Shown here: positions 6,273-6,974 of the stretch, piece after piece | How the letters are laid out: every line of letters begins with the position of its first letter | Position numbering within the stretch: the stretch's first letter is position 1 | DNA from: an uncultured Sulfitobacter sp. | GTDB lineage: Bacteria; Pseudomonadota; Alphaproteobacteria; Rhodobacterales; Rhodobacteraceae | DNA length: 6,974 nucleotides | Direction of reading: 5' to 3' | Assembly: GCA_937923365.1 (NCBI GenBank) | Contig: CALAIJ010000200.1 | Location: 1-6,974 of the forward strand | Made by a program: the position numbers and the translations under genes | The notes under the pieces: generated by a model | Told to the model about the DNA's origin: nothing | The model's database searches: none | The model's input: the letters and a program-made list of their open reading frames with translations, nothing else

Positions 6273-6974
6273 GGATCTTCACGCAAGGCAAAGCGTTGTA
6301 TTTTTCCTGTTGCAGTCTTTGGCAGTTCGTCAATGAACTGGACGTCACGCGGGTATTTATAAGGCGCGATTGTCGCTTTAACATGGTCTTGCAATATCTT
6401 GATTGTAAGGGCAGATTTCTCTGCCCCGTCCATTAACACCACATGGGCCTGCACGATCGCCCCGCGCTCTTCGTCAGCTTTGGCCACGACGCCGCATTCG
6501 CTGACCATCGGGTGGCTGAGCAATGCCGCCTCAACCTCCGGCCCCGCAATGTTGTAGCCCGCCGAGATGATCATGTCGTCATTGCGCGCCGCAAAGTGAA
6601 AGAACCCCTCTTCATCAACCCAGAAACTATCACCGGTGATGTTCCACCCGTCCCGGACATAGATCTGCTGGCGATCATCCGCCAGATAGCGGCAACCGGT
6701 GGGGCCACGCACGGCCAGTTTGCCGACTTCACACACAGGCATATCGCGGCCTTCATCGTCGATCACCCGCGCCTCATAGCCTGCCACAGGCTTGCCGGTG
6801 CATCCCGCTTTGTGGTCGTCGAAACGGTTCGAAATAAAGATATGCAGCATCTCTGTCGCCCCGATCCCGTCGAGCATGGGTTTGCCGGTCTTGGCCTGCC
6901 AATCGTGGTACACAGGCGGCGGCAGCGTTTCCCCGGCGCTGACGGCAGCCCGGAGGGAGCTGAGATCAGCGCCA
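6269..6974 (-). CDS. Benzoate/2-aminobenzoate-type CoA ligase, C-terminal part (runs off right edge)
   Basis: The frame stays open to the window edge and gives the last 234 residues of an AMP-forming acyl-CoA synthetase (ANL superfamily), which activates a carboxylic acid via an acyl-adenylate to its CoA thioester. In visible numbering: [15 protein letters not shown] (12-26), adenylate-binding GIGATEM (36-42), the [13 protein letters not shown] block (113-125), hinge region [13 protein letters not shown] (129-141), and the C-terminal [10 protein letters not shown] (218-227) with catalytic Lys224. The SAGE-LP and [13 protein letters not shown] stretches resemble the benzoate-CoA ligase subgroup. 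The tight link to kynA suggests anthranilate (2-aminobenzoate), a tryptophan breakdown product, as substrate. Benzoate or a related aromatic acid is possible, and specificity residues upstream are not visible. A GTG at 6913 is internal, not the start. Its TGA overlaps the kynA GTG start. Confidence 0.88.
   Translation of the reverse strand, partial: GADLSSLRAAVSAGETLPPPVYHDWQAKTGKPMLDGIGATEMLHIFISNRFDDHKAGCTGKPVAGYEARVIDDEGRDMPVCEVGKLAVRGPTGCRYLADDRQQIYVRDGWNITGDSFWVDEEGFFHFAARNDDMIISAGYNIAGPEVEAALLSHPMVSECGVVAKADEERGAIVQAHVVLMDGAEKSALTIKILQDHVKATIAPYKYPRDVQFIDELPKTATGKIQRFALREDP

Noticed and set aside
5574..6362. 262-codon plus-strand frame opposite kynA
   Set aside because: It is fully antisense to the dioxygenase catalytic core, spans the kynA/ligase junction and has no recognisable domain or ribosome site.
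6911..6913. GTG as the start of a short CoA ligase gene
   Set aside because: The frame continues upstream to the window edge with family-like sequence ([10 protein letters not shown]), so this is an internal valine codon of a longer gene.
1..6974. CRISPR array, insertion sequence, tRNA/rRNA or prophage genes
   Set aside because: No spaced repeats, terminal inverted repeats, transposase or integrase motifs, or RNA gene signatures were seen on either strand.

Overview
The window is G+C-rich, tightly packed alphaproteobacterial chromosome. Gene content and layout point to the Rhodobacteraceae/Roseobacter group: a Tat-exported PhoX, a divergent znuA | zur-znuC-znuB zinc locus, and kynA coupled to a benzoate/2-aminobenzoate-type CoA ligase. 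The taxonomic call is inference from gene order and protein style; no rRNA or other marker is present.

Layout. (1) 1-91, minus strand: the first 30 codons of a Tat-exported protein cut by the left edge. (2) 92-229: a divergent promoter region with a Pho-box-like element at 163-180. (3) 230-2245, plus: a complete PhoX-family alkaline phosphatase. (4) 2246-2464: a 219-nt convergent gap with two hairpins and no convincing gene. (5) 2465-3373, minus: znuA. (6) 3374-3453: a divergent promoter with a perfect 14-bp palindrome at 3414-3427, the probable Zur operator. (7) 3454-5448, plus: zur, znuC and znuB, each overlapping the next by a few bases. (8) 5445-6974, minus: kynA preceded by a CoA ligase truncated by the right edge. 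The ligase stop and the kynA GTG start overlap, and the kynA and znuB 3' ends overlap by 4 bp.

How the genes work together. The central block is a self-contained zinc-starvation module. ZnuA captures periplasmic zinc, ZnuB/ZnuC import it, and Zur probably represses both transcription units from one shared operator. PhoX releases phosphate from organic esters in the periplasm and is probably under PhoB control. The right-hand pair belongs to tryptophan/aromatic catabolism: KynA opens the indole ring, and the ligase may activate anthranilate (or benzoate) as its CoA thioester.

I did not find a clearly new system. The points most worth a second look are the Pho-box/dyad between two Tat-protein genes, the His-rich tail of ZnuC encoded by a small tandem repeat that also lies next to the znuB start, the structured 2246-2464 gap, and the ligase-kynA coupling.
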